DNA of 64,000 nucleotides from Paenibacillus tianjinensis (GTDB taxonomy: Bacteria > Bacillota > Bacilli > Paenibacillales > Paenibacillaceae): contig NZ_CP070969.1 in the NCBI RefSeq assembly GCF_017086365.1, positions 1,550,001-1,614,000 on the forward strand, read 5' to 3'. The stretch's first letter is position 1; every line of letters starts with the position of its first letter. A program made the position numbers and the translations under genes. Positions 7,589-16,056 of the stretch are shown piece by piece. Below the pieces are notes generated by a model. It searched no databases and had not been told where the DNA came from. It saw only the letters and a program-made list of their open reading frames with translations.

Positions 7589-8779
7589 TTACTTCTCTGG
7601 CTCTGCCTGCGCTGGATATCGCTCTTCAAACATCTCATTTAGTTTCTTCTTTACTTCCAGATCGCCGAAGCCGCGAATGACCCGTTCGCTAAAACGTTCG
7701 TTGTAATCGATGACGTCCAGGTAGACAATTTTCTCTGCCGCATCCATATTCGTGAGGCTGTTCATCGGCTTCAGGCGTTTTCGAATTTCCTTGTTCATTC
7801 GTTCAATCGGATTGGATGTGTAGATGGCTTCTTTTATGAGCACGGGATACTTGTAAAAGGTCAGCAGCGTCGGTAACTGTTCTTCCCAGGACCGCATTTC
7901 TTTCGGGTAGAGCTTGCCCCATTTGGCCTTCACCGTGTCAAACGCAGCCCGGGCCAGATCATGGTCTGCAGCCGTGTAGATGGTCTTCAGATCTTCAATG
8001 ACTTCCGTTTTGTGCTGAACTCGAATTTTCGGAAAGGTCGAACGCACTTTGTGGACGATACAATGCTGCACATCCGCCTTCGGATAAGTTTCACGGAACG
8101 CTGCATCGAGTCCCGGAAGCCCATCAAACACGCCCAGCAAGACTTCCTGGACACCACGGTCGTAGAGGTCTTTGAGCACCTCGCGCCAGCCGTTTGCGCT
8201 CTCCTGGCCGCCTACGTAAAAGCCAAGGATCTGGCGGTGACCGTCTTCGTCGATCCCCATGGCGAAATAAACGACTTCTCCGCTAACGGTGCTGCGCTTG
8301 AGTTTCACATATAGGCCATCCAGGTAGATAACGGAGTAGCGTTTGTTTAACGGGCGCTTCTGCCACTGATGAATGTCGTCAAGTACCGTAGCTGTAATGT
8401 TGCTAACGGTCGTGGGTGAATAGTGGCTGCCGAACATACTTTCAATGAACCGGGCCACATCTCGCGTTCCCATACCACTTTTGTACATCTGGATGACAGC
8501 CTCCTCTAGCCATCCATCTCGCCGCTGGTAGGGCTCGAACAACTGCGTTTGGAAGGCTCCTTGACGGTCCCTAGGAACGGCCAGATCCTCTACATTTCCG
8601 TATTTCGTGTGTAGATCCCGGGTGTAGTATCCGTTGCGGCTGTTGTGGTTCCCGGCTTCTTCACTGGTCATGAATTGCTGGATTTCCGCTTTCATAATGG
8701 ACTCTAGATTATCTTTTACAAATTGGGTGACAAGATTTTCAAATAGATTATTTAACATGTTTTCGGGTAGAATAGTCAT
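7589..8779 (-). CDS. IS256-family DDE transposase
   Basis: 396 residues, full length for the family. The catalytic triad is visible as Asp in YLDGLYVKL, Asp in VFDGLPGL and Glu in NPIERMNKEIRKR. The N terminus has the family SRNGYYTRDLHTKYG region. The start ATG is preceded by AAAGGAA. It catalyses cut/copy-out transposition of its own element. No frameshift or stop is seen, so it may still be active. Confidence 0.95.
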   Translation of the reverse strand: MTILPENMLNNLFENLVTQFVKDNLESIMKAEIQQFMTSEEAGNHNSRNGYYTRDLHTKYGNVEDLAVPRDRQGAFQTQLFEPYQRRDGWLEEAVIQMYKSGMGTRDVARFIESMFGSHYSPTTVSNITATVLDDIHQWQKRPLNKRYSVIYLDGLYVKLKRSTVSGEVVYFAMGIDEDGHRQILGFYVGGQESANGWREVLKDLYDRGVQEVLLGVFDGLPGLDAAFRETYPKADVQHCIVHKVRSTFPKIRVQHKTEVIEDLKTIYTAADHDLARAAFDTVKAKWGKLYPKEMRSWEEQLPTLLTFYKYPVLIKEAIYTSNPIERMNKEIRKRLKPMNSLTNMDAAEKIVYLDVIDYNERFSERVIRGFGDLEVKKKLNEMFEERYPAQAEPEK

Positions 8780-8886
8780 CGAGTAGGGTTCCTTTCTTGG
8801 TGGACTTCGACAATCCCGAGAATACCCTACTTTTTTGTTGCCTGACTAGGCTCCAAATCTTGGTACACAACTTACTTTACGCCATC

Positions 8887-9100
8887 CCGCCAGCGGGCCG
8901 AGCGAGGAAATCAACGGTAAAAATCCCGTTGATTCCGCCGCCAGCGGGCCGAGCGAGGAAATCAACGGTAAAAATCCCGTTGATTCCGCCGCCAGCGGGT
9001 TGAGCGGAGAAATCAACGGTAAAAATCCCGTTGATTCCGCCGCCAGCGGGCCGAGCTTGGAAATCAACGGTAAAAATCCCGTTGATTCCGCCGCCGGCGG
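8887..9100. repeat. 51-bp tandem repeat array, right part
   Basis: The remainder of the split third unit (8895-8936), three whole units (8937-8987, 8988-9038, 9039-9089) and an 11-base partial. The ATCAACGG core recurs at exact 51-base steps. Variation is confined mainly to the GAGCGAGG/GAGCTTGG/GAGCGGAG stretch. All units read as a 17-codon period without stops on both strands, but no ribosome site supports translation. The array stops ~85 bases before the VOC gene. Confidence 0.9.
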
Positions 9101-9185
9101 GCGAACGTGCTGTCTTTTCAAACTTGACAGCCCTTTCAAAGTATCGGTATGGTAGACTGGTCAGATTATAAGGAGGCTTGGAGAA

Positions 9186-9641
9186 ATGTCAGGAGTTCTT
9201 GGTAATCATTTCGTTACACAGATTGGGATTTTGGTGAATGATGTGGAGAAGGTCAGCGCGGCGTATGCGGAGTTTTTTGGACTGGAGCAGCCGGAGATTA
9301 TTATTACAGATACAGCCGACATTGCCCAGACCCACTATAACGGGGGGCCGACAGAGGCGCGGGCGAAGCTGGCTTTTTTTGATATGGGATCGCTGCAGCT
9401 GGAACTGATTGAGCCGGACCATCAGCCAAGCACATGGCGCGATTATCTGAATGAGCATGGTGAAGGTCCGCATCATATTGCTTTTGTAATCGAAGGCATG
9501 CAGGAAAAGATTATGCTGCTCGAGGGCAAGGGGTTCCCGCTCCAGCAAAAGGGTGAGTATACCGGCGGCCGTTACGCTTATATGGACACATTCAAGGAAT
9601 TAAAGGTGCTTGTGGAGCTGCTGGAGAACGATAAGCAATAA
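9186..9641 (+). CDS. VOC-family (glyoxalase/epimerase-like) protein
   Basis: 151 residues with two beta-alpha-beta-beta-beta halves. The opening is HFVTQIGILVNDVEKVSAAYAEFFG, with LQLELIEPD and later PHHIAFVIEGM and ELKVLVELLE. This arrangement resembles methylmalonyl-CoA epimerase or lactoylglutathione-lyase-type members, with His, Glu, His and Glu in the metal-ligand positions. Substrate cannot be assigned. AAGGAGG stands 9 bases before the ATG. An SDR gene follows after 31 bases and is probably co-transcribed. Confidence 0.8.
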   Translation: MSGVLGNHFVTQIGILVNDVEKVSAAYAEFFGLEQPEIIITDTADIAQTHYNGGPTEARAKLAFFDMGSLQLELIEPDHQPSTWRDYLNEHGEGPHHIAFVIEGMQEKIMLLEGKGFPLQQKGEYTGGRYAYMDTFKELKVLVELLENDKQ

Positions 9642-9672
9642 AGCAGCCAGAATTGCATAGTGAGGGGGAGTT

Positions 9673-10374
9673 ATGATGAATATTCTGATTACCGGTGCCG
9701 GACGCGGGCTGGGTGTGGAGCTGGTGGCTGAAGCACTGGAGCGCGGGCACGGCGTTATTGCCGGAGTCCGGCATCCTGAGCAGGAACAGCCGGAACTGGC
9801 AAAGCTTGCGGCCGCCTACGGAGATAAACTAACCGTGGCGAAGCTGGATGTGACGGATGAAGAAGGAATTGCAGCACTGGCTGCAGAGCTGAAGGCGCAA
9901 GGACGGACACTCGGGGCAATTATTAACAATGCGGCGGTTCTGACCGCCCGTAACACACCGGTTGAAGTGCTGGATCTGCAGGACATGCTGACTACTATGG
10001 ATATTAATCTGTATGGCCCCATCCGGGTGGTCAAGCATTTCCTGAAGCTGCTCACCGAACCACAGCCTTCGATTATTAATATTTCTTCAGAAGCGGGCAG
10101 TATCTCTAACGCCTATCCGGGAGACTATCCATATTCCATCTCCAAAACAGCACTGAATATGTTCTCACAGCAGCTGCATGTCTTTTTGCAGGATCGCGGA
10201 GTTCATGTGCTCAGTGTACATCCCGGCTGGATGCATACTGACATGGGCGGAGAAGAAGCACCAACCGATCCGCGCCAGAGTGCAGGGGGCATTATCACCC
10301 TGATCGAGCAGCGCATGGCCCCGGAAGGCGCCTTTAGGTTCGTGGATTATACGGGTAAGGATATGAAGATATAA
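9673..10374 (+). CDS. SDR-family NAD(P)-dependent oxidoreductase
   Basis: 233 residues of classical short-chain dehydrogenase form. TGAGRGLG (7-14) is the nucleotide-binding loop, NNAA (85-88) stabilises the sheet, Ser138/139 belongs to the active site, and Y154-x-x-x-K158 (YSISK) is the catalytic pair. GAGGGGGAG precedes two adjacent ATG codons (9673, 9676); either could start. It likely reduces a carbonyl compound, perhaps linked to the VOC protein upstream, but no substrate is evident. The transcript ends at the terminator at 10404. Confidence 0.88.
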   Translation: MMNILITGAGRGLGVELVAEALERGHGVIAGVRHPEQEQPELAKLAAAYGDKLTVAKLDVTDEEGIAALAAELKAQGRTLGAIINNAAVLTARNTPVEVLDLQDMLTTMDINLYGPIRVVKHFLKLLTEPQPSIINISSEAGSISNAYPGDYPYSISKTALNMFSQQLHVFLQDRGVHVLSVHPGWMHTDMGGEEAPTDPRQSAGGIITLIEQRMAPEGAFRFVDYTGKDMKI

Positions 10375-10403
10375 GTGACTTAGCAGGCCGCCTGGCAAGG
10401 AAG

Positions 10404-10440
10404 AGCTGATTTCGGTAGAAAACCGTAATCAGCTTTTTTG
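10404..10440 (+). terminator. intrinsic terminator after VOC-SDR unit
   Basis: AGCTGATT-t-CGGT ... ACCG-t-AATCAGCT stem with a short A-rich loop, followed by TTTTTT. Confidence 0.85.
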
Positions 10441-10619
10441 CTGTTGGGAGAAATCAATCTTCTATTTTCGCAGAAAGAATAGAATCTTTCATTCATCATG
10501 TATAACTGGAAAATAGTTTGCTAAGCATATCTCCTTATCCTTAAGGTAAAATATACAGGATTGACGTCTTTTCTGAAGCCGCTATGCTAGTTGAAAGCAG
10601 TTTGTTTAGACGACTATTG

Positions 10620-10648
10620 TTTATATGTTATGTTTTCATACATATAAA
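10620..10648. promoter_or_regulatory. inverted repeat upstream of binding-protein operon
   Basis: TTTATATGT and ACATATAAA form a perfect 9-bp dyad with an 11-base spacer. It lies in the 418-base gap before the ABC transporter operon. It is a plausible operator for the membrane-linked AraC regulator or another factor, but the match is to no named consensus. The rest of 10441-10619 shows nothing I can assign. Confidence 0.35.
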
Positions 10649-10713
10649 ACGCGTGTTTCACAGTGGAAAATGGTTTATTGTACGTTTTTATATTTACATG
10701 TAATACTAGGTGA

Positions 10714-10752
10714 CATCGAAGGCGCCATGCATAAATGGTGATACATTCGATG
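10714..10752 (+). other. hairpin in the 5' leader of the ABC operon
   Basis: CATCGAA pairs with TTCGATG, enclosing a second helix (CGCCAT with ATGGTG). It lies ~40 bases before the start codon of the binding protein. No T tract follows. It may stabilise the mRNA or act as a small leader structure. Confidence 0.35.
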
Positions 10753-10792
10753 ATACGTTAAATAACATCAAAAGGGGAAAGGTGATGAGAGA

Positions 10793-12400
10793 ATGACAAC
10801 AAACTGGTCTAAGAAATGGGCAGGTCCCGCAATAGGGGTCGTATTAATCTCCTCTATGCTATTATCCGCATGTTCTTCCAAGGAGGATGCTGCCAGCGGA
10901 AGTGCGGCGTCAGAATCATCCAAGCCTACTACATTAAAAGTAGAGTTGTTCGACCGGGGGAACTCACCCGCCGGCTACACCATCACCGACAGTTATTTGA
11001 CAAGGCTGGTGCAGGAGCGTTTTGGCAAGCCGAATAATATTGATGTCCAGTTCGTACCGGTGCCGCGTTCGGAAGAAATTCAGAAGCTGAATGTCCTGAT
11101 GGCCAGCCAAAGTGAAGTGCCGGACATTGTGTTCACCTACGATTCAGGAACCTTCAACCGTTATGCGGAGCAGGGCGGTTTGACAGATCTTACGGACTTG
11201 CTGGATAAGAATGCGCCGAACCTCAAGAAATTTCTGGGCGAGGATACGTTAGCCTACGGACAATATAAAGGTCAGCAATTCGCACTTCCGGGCAGAAGAC
11301 TTGTGCTGGGCAAATACGCCGGGTACATCCGCCAGGATTGGCTGGACAAGCTTGGATTGCCGGTGCCGCAGACAACAGATGAGCTCTACACTACACTCAA
11401 AGCATTCAAGGATAAAGACCCCGGCAATACCGGCGGCAAGGTCATTCCATTTGGGATGAGCCTGGCGTCCGCTCAATATGAGCCGCTTCTCTGGTCCTTT
11501 ATTGAACCGCTCACGGATGAGCAGAAGTATACCTTGACCCAGCAGTTGGGCTCCAATGATTATCCGACGCTGCTCCCGGGCTTCAAAGATGGTCTGAAAT
11601 TCATGAACAAGCTGTACAATGAAGGTCTGATCAGCAAAGACTTCGGCCTTGATAAAGACAAGAAGCAGCTGTGGCAGAATCTGCAGAATGGTCTGCTCGG
11701 CTTTTATACAGAGGATGCAGGGGAACTGTACTTCTCAGCGAATGGCGGGTACGAAAATCTGCAGGCTAACGTGCCGGGCGCTGTGATCACACCTGTTGAT
11801 GTCTTCACGAACTCGGAGGGTAAACATGCCAAGCCGGCCTATGCGCCAAATGCCATGTACGTCATGATCCCGAAATCCAGCAAAAATGCTGAAGCCGCAC
11901 TGAAATATCTGGATTGGATGGCTTCAGATACGAATCTCTTCGATATGCAGTTCGGTGTAGAGAATGAGAACTATACCCTCGTAGACGGAGTGCCTGTAGT
12001 GAAAGCTGATGCGACACAGGAAGCGATGGACCGGATCTACAACTTTGGTGACCTTGCTATCATCGTTAATGGTAAATATGCCGGAGACGATGCCAAGAAT
12101 GAAGCGGCGTACATTGCACAGACTCCTGAGAAATACCAGGCAGATATGAAAAAGTCGGTAGAAATCTCGAATACAGACAACATTCAGCCTGTGAAATTCG
12201 ATCACCCGATCGAAGCGGAAGCGAAATATGGAACGGCGCTGGCTGACAAGTTCCAGGAAATCATCGTTAAGATGACGATGGTAAAACCGGAGCAGTTCGA
12301 CAGCACCTACGACTCGATGATCAAGGATTATATGGCAAGCGGCGGCCAGGCCATTCTGGATGAGCGTACCGAAGCTTACAAAGAGATGTCATCTAAATAA
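10793..12400 (+). CDS. extracellular sugar-binding lipoprotein (LplA/LipO type)
   Basis: 535 residues. The signal peptide ends in LLSAC (Cys27), followed by a Ser-rich linker, so it is lipid-anchored outside the membrane. The long form, with the FDRGNSP and VPRSEEIQKLNVLMAS regions, resembles the large LplA/YtcQ-type binding proteins that work with LplB/LplC permeases; these deliver complex oligosaccharides. No ATPase gene is present in the operon, so a shared MsmX-like ATPase is expected from elsewhere. GGGGAAAGGTG precedes the ATG. Confidence 0.9.
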   Translation: MTTNWSKKWAGPAIGVVLISSMLLSACSSKEDAASGSAASESSKPTTLKVELFDRGNSPAGYTITDSYLTRLVQERFGKPNNIDVQFVPVPRSEEIQKLNVLMASQSEVPDIVFTYDSGTFNRYAEQGGLTDLTDLLDKNAPNLKKFLGEDTLAYGQYKGQQFALPGRRLVLGKYAGYIRQDWLDKLGLPVPQTTDELYTTLKAFKDKDPGNTGGKVIPFGMSLASAQYEPLLWSFIEPLTDEQKYTLTQQLGSNDYPTLLPGFKDGLKFMNKLYNEGLISKDFGLDKDKKQLWQNLQNGLLGFYTEDAGELYFSANGGYENLQANVPGAVITPVDVFTNSEGKHAKPAYAPNAMYVMIPKSSKNAEAALKYLDWMASDTNLFDMQFGVENENYTLVDGVPVVKADATQEAMDRIYNFGDLAIIVNGKYAGDDAKNEAAYIAQTPEKYQADMKKSVEISNTDNIQPVKFDHPIEAEAKYGTALADKFQEIIVKMTMVKPEQFDSTYDSMIKDYMASGGQAILDERTEAYKEMSSK

Positions 12401-12422
12401 GCGGCCTTAAATTTAAAAGAGA

Positions 12423-12468
12423 GCGGCAGGTCCCCCGGGGGCCGGGCAAGGCCCCCGGACATTGCCGC
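12423..12468 (+). other. strong hairpin between binding protein and permease genes
   Basis: Inner perfect stem CCGGGGGCC / GGCCCCCGG (12435-12458) and outer GCGGCA / TGCCGC. There is no T tract. Such structures usually stabilise the upstream message, giving more binding protein than permease. Confidence 0.6.
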
Positions 12469-12486
12469 AGACAAGAGAGGAGAGTG

Positions 12487-13395
12487 ATGGCAGTGAAGAA
12501 CAGCACTTATATCCGCAGAAACTGGCAATTGTATCTTTTGCTCGTACTGCCGGTCATTTACTTCCTGGTGTTTAAATATGGGCCGATGTACGGTGTACAG
12601 ATTGCTTTTAAAGAATTTAACTTCTTCCAGGGCATCGGTGGCAGTGAATGGGTTGGACTTGATATTTTCCGCGAGGTCTTTCATAACAATGATTTCTTCA
12701 AGGCGCTGCGCAATACGCTGCTGCTCAATCTGCTGGACCTGATCGTTTCGTTTCCCGCTCCGCTAATTTTGGCAATTATGCTCTATGAGCTGCGGATTGT
12801 CTGGTTCAAGAAGTTTGCCCAGACGATTCTATATATTCCTCACTTTATTTCATGGGTTATTATCGGCGGCATTGTGCTGCAGGTGTTCGGCACCGAATCA
12901 GGATTTATCAACAATATGCTGACGGGTATGGGGCTGGATGCCATTCCATTCCTCTCCGACAAGCATTACTGGCTGGTTACTTATCTGCTGGTCGGCGTAT
13001 GGCAGAGCGCGGGCTGGGGAACGATTCTGTATCTGGCGGCACTGACGGGGATCAACAAAGAACTGTTCGAGGCCGCTGAGGTTGATGGTGCCGGACGGTT
13101 TAAGAAAATACTGCATATTTCTCTTCCGGGCATCAAAACGACTATCGCCACCCTGCTGATTATCAACCTGGGCAATATGATTTCCATCGGTTTCGACCGT
13201 CCGTTCATCATCGGCAACGTGGCTGTAAGGGATTACTCAGAGGTGTTGAGTACTTTTGTCTACCGGGTCGGTATTGAGTCTGGACAGATTTCGCTGGCTA
13301 CCGCTGTGGGGCTGTTCCAGGCACTGGTAGGACTCATATTCCTGCTCGGTGCAAACTATGCATCCAAGAAACTGGCGGATGAGAGCATTCTCTAG
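12487..13395 (+). CDS. ABC sugar permease, LplB type
   Basis: 302 residues with six membrane spans. The N terminus contains YGPMYGVQIAFKEF, diagnostic of LplB/YtcP-partner permeases. The EAA loop, EAAEVDGAGRFKKILHISLP, is the contact for the ATPase. ATG 12487 fits AGAGGAG better than the GTG three bases earlier. It pairs with the permease that follows to form the channel for the oligosaccharide bound by the upstream lipoprotein. Confidence 0.92.
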   Translation: MAVKNSTYIRRNWQLYLLLVLPVIYFLVFKYGPMYGVQIAFKEFNFFQGIGGSEWVGLDIFREVFHNNDFFKALRNTLLLNLLDLIVSFPAPLILAIMLYELRIVWFKKFAQTILYIPHFISWVIIGGIVLQVFGTESGFINNMLTGMGLDAIPFLSDKHYWLVTYLLVGVWQSAGWGTILYLAALTGINKELFEAAEVDGAGRFKKILHISLPGIKTTIATLLIINLGNMISIGFDRPFIIGNVAVRDYSEVLSTFVYRVGIESGQISLATAVGLFQALVGLIFLLGANYASKKLADESIL

Positions 13396-13434
13396 TCCTG
13401 GCCAAACGAGATAGAGACTGAAGGGGGAAATCCA

Positions 13435-14307
13435 ATGAGCGAACGCGCATCAAACCGGATATTTGATATCTTTAATGTCTTAATTATTACTTTTGTTATC
13501 TTACTGTGCTTAATGCCATTTATTCATATTATTGCGATCTCTCTGAGCTCAACCCGTCCGATTATGTCGGGACTGGTGACCTTTTTTCCAAGGGAATTTA
13601 ATATTAATGCCTACACCAAGGTTTTCTCTGATATGGCGATGATCCGTTCCTTAGGTTTCACCATTATGCTGACGGTTCTGGCGACTGTACTGTCAATGGT
13701 TATGACCATTGCCGTGGCTTACTCTTTATCCAAAAAAGACCTGCGCGGACGCAAGTGGTTCATGCTGATCATTGTAATTACGATGTTCTTCAGCGGAGGG
13801 ATTATCCCTGATTACATTCTGGTCCGTAACCTCCATCTGCTGGATACGGTCTGGGCGCTGGTTCTGCCGGGTCTGATCAGCCCGTTCTATATGATCATCC
13901 TGATTTCCTTCTTCAACAGCATCCCGAAAAGTCTGGAGGAGGCGGCGGAGATCGATGGTACAACCCATCTGGGCACTCTGCTGCGCATCATTCTTCCGTT
14001 GTCGCTGCCGTCACTTGCTACACTCAGCCTGTTCTATGCCGTGGGACGCTGGAACGGATTCCAGGATGCGCTGATGTATATCAACCGTCCGGATCTGTAT
14101 CCGCTCCAGCTGAAGCTCTATCAGATGATTCAGAACAATCAGGTCAGCGAGCTGATGCAGCAGGAAGGCCTGGGGATGGCCCAGCTGATGCCCGAAAGCC
14201 TCAAAGCGGCGAGCGTAGTATTCTCCACCGTTCCGATACTGATCGTCTATCCGTTCCTGCAGCGTTATTTCATCAGCGGAATGATGGTTGGCGCGGTTAA
14301 AGGTTAA
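13435..14307 (+). CDS. ABC sugar permease, LplC type
   Basis: 290 residues, six spans. It shows the second-permease EAA loop EEAAEIDGTTHLGTLLRIILP and ends in RYFISGMMVGAVKG, typical for LplC-like partners. GAAGGGGGG precedes the ATG. The next gene starts 20 bases after its stop codon, which implies one operon. Confidence 0.92.
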   Translation: MSERASNRIFDIFNVLIITFVILLCLMPFIHIIAISLSSTRPIMSGLVTFFPREFNINAYTKVFSDMAMIRSLGFTIMLTVLATVLSMVMTIAVAYSLSKKDLRGRKWFMLIIVITMFFSGGIIPDYILVRNLHLLDTVWALVLPGLISPFYMIILISFFNSIPKSLEEAAEIDGTTHLGTLLRIILPLSLPSLATLSLFYAVGRWNGFQDALMYINRPDLYPLQLKLYQMIQNNQVSELMQQEGLGMAQLMPESLKAASVVFSTVPILIVYPFLQRYFISGMMVGAVKG

Positions 14308-14326
14308 TGACAAAGGGGGGAGAGGT

Positions 14327-16027
14327 GTGACTCAGGCAATGATAGATAAGCTAACGGACAGACAGCAATACCTGGTAATGCAGTCCATGACGCTGATGGA
14401 TTCGCTCTATGACGGGGCGATGGGGCTTTTAATTGATGAGGAGCGGAGTGACCGTCATAATACGCGGAGCAGTGCCCATTATGCACTGGGGCTGCTGATC
14501 CGCAGCGGTCCAGGCGATGTAGAGCGGGCCTGTAGCTTATTGAACCGGGTGATGGACCTGCAGTTTGATTGCCCGGAAGAGATCTATCACGGCACATTCC
14601 GTGTTTCTCCACAGGCTGCTCTGCCGCCGGCCGGCAATTATGACTGGAAAAAGTTTGCGCCAGGGTTCGCCTTTTTTCTTAGTGAAACTACAGAGAAGGT
14701 TGGCAAACGGCTGAGCAGCATACTTTCCCGGGAAATAAATTCGGGGCTGCCGGGAGTGGACGGTCAGAAGATTAGACAATATCTGCAGTCCGCCATCGAT
14801 GAGGTGCTGCCGCCGGTCTGGAAGAGCTATGACCCCAATTGGCGTGAATTCATTGCCAGCACCTTTGCTGTAATTCTTGAGCAGTTTGCCGGAGTTCTGC
14901 CGCAGGTTCTTGTCCAGCGAATGGAGGAGTCGATGCGGAAGAGTGTTTCAGCTTCCATTGACCGGCGTTTATCCGATGCTATTCCGATGAATTCCAATAT
15001 TGAACTGATGCATATCTTTATCGTTCATTACTACGGGCACCGTTTCGGGAATGCGGAATGGATCCGGCATGCAGACCGGGAGGCAGCGGCCTTCCTGCAG
15101 GGTTTTGAAGAATTTGGTAGCATTGCTGAATTCAATACAACTACTTATTATGGTGTGGATCTAACGGTGCTGGGCATGTGGAGGAAGTATGGGCATACTG
15201 CAGCCTTTAAAGAGACCGGGCGTACGCTCGAACGTGGAATGTGGGAGAATATCGCCCTGTTCTACAATACGGTATTGGAGAATTTGTCAGGGCCGTTCTC
15301 GCGGGCTTATGAGATGGAGATGACCGGTCACAGTTCAATTGGCGTATTCCTCTACCTCGCGCTGGGAGCAGGCTATGAGCATCTGGCAGCACCGAACTGT
15401 GAAACCAGTCATGATCCGCTTATTGTACTGTCAGCCGGAGAGCTGCCGCCAGAGCTGTTTCCGCAGTTCACGTCCTTCGGGGAGAGCCGCAGAGTGGAGA
15501 AACAGTTCCGCGAGCTGTGTGAGCGGGACAAGCCTGGAGCGAACCGCAACTTGTGCACAGCGTCCGCTTGGATTGAGGAGCGGCGGATGATCGGGGCGAT
15601 GTCGGGGAGCCGGAATACGAACGGGCAGATGCATCCGGCGACCGTTCATTGGCGAGACGCAGATGGAGCCCGGTATTATTTGCGCCTTATCCGCAGGGAG
15701 CAGGGCAAGAGCTGGAACAGCCATCTGCGGGGGATGACTTTTGAGGCTGCTGTGGACAAGGATCTGTTGACGGTCGATGTCCGGCTGGATACAGAGGTTC
15801 CAATTGAAGTACTGTTTGAAATCACCGGTCCGGAGCTATCGCAGGCTAAGGTGAGTCCGGAACTATGGGCGCTTCCGGGTTTAGTATGCCGGGTGACAGC
15901 GGCTGCACCGGAGCCGTCTATCCTATGTGATGAGCAGGAGAATAAACTGGAAATCATCTATCTCCACCGCCCGGAGGACGGTGTGCAGAACATGTCCTTT
16001 ACACTTCGGATGGACCCGGTTTCTTAA
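14327..16027 (+). CDS. uncharacterised protein, predicted helical toroid + beta domain
   Basis: 567 residues from GTG 14327 (AAGGGGGGAG just upstream); the ATG at 14339 is too far from that site. There is no signal peptide, so it is cytosolic. Residues ~1-390 are mainly helical with conserved-looking blocks: ERSDRHNTRSSAHYALGLL, DPNWREFIAS, FNTTTYYGVDLTVLGMW and GPFSRAYEMEMTGHSS. The last ~170 residues look beta-rich. This architecture recalls alpha/alpha-toroid polysaccharide lyases or hydrolases, and I recall similar blocks in uncharacterised fungal proteins. No activity is known. Lying between permeases and a sugar kinase, it probably acts on the imported glycan. Confidence 0.6.
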   Translation: MTQAMIDKLTDRQQYLVMQSMTLMDSLYDGAMGLLIDEERSDRHNTRSSAHYALGLLIRSGPGDVERACSLLNRVMDLQFDCPEEIYHGTFRVSPQAALPPAGNYDWKKFAPGFAFFLSETTEKVGKRLSSILSREINSGLPGVDGQKIRQYLQSAIDEVLPPVWKSYDPNWREFIASTFAVILEQFAGVLPQVLVQRMEESMRKSVSASIDRRLSDAIPMNSNIELMHIFIVHYYGHRFGNAEWIRHADREAAAFLQGFEEFGSIAEFNTTTYYGVDLTVLGMWRKYGHTAAFKETGRTLERGMWENIALFYNTVLENLSGPFSRAYEMEMTGHSSIGVFLYLALGAGYEHLAAPNCETSHDPLIVLSAGELPPELFPQFTSFGESRRVEKQFRELCERDKPGANRNLCTASAWIEERRMIGAMSGSRNTNGQMHPATVHWRDADGARYYLRLIRREQGKSWNSHLRGMTFEAAVDKDLLTVDVRLDTEVPIEVLFEITGPELSQAKVSPELWALPGLVCRVTAAAPEPSILCDEQENKLEIIYLHRPEDGVQNMSFTLRMDPVS

Positions 16028-16056
16028 AGCCCAAGTCTGAAAGGTGGCAGCAAACA

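Larger units (their letters stand above)
7471..8886 (-). mobile_element. IS256-family insertion sequence
   Basis: 1416 bp. The ends are imperfect inverted repeats, GGTAGCGTCAAG at the left and GATGGCGTAAAG read inward from the right, both continuing to GTTTGTGTA or GTTGTGTA. The element is flanked by an 8-bp direct repeat CCGCCAGC (7463-7470 and 8887-8894). Removing the element and one copy restores the 51-bp periodicity exactly. One transposase gene is present and looks intact. Confidence 0.9.

Noticed and set aside
7360..9100. Direct repeats as a CRISPR array
   Set aside because: The units are contiguous 51-bp tandem copies with no unique spacers, and no cas gene is nearby.
8846..9139. Repeat-encoded proteins (PLAAESTGFLPLIS-type periodic reading frames on both strands)
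   Set aside because: They arise because the unit is a multiple of three bases; there is no ribosome site or start context, and both strands are equally open.
10441..10792. cre site ahead of the LplA-type operon
   Set aside because: Candidate stretches miss the central CG or several fixed bases of the consensus.
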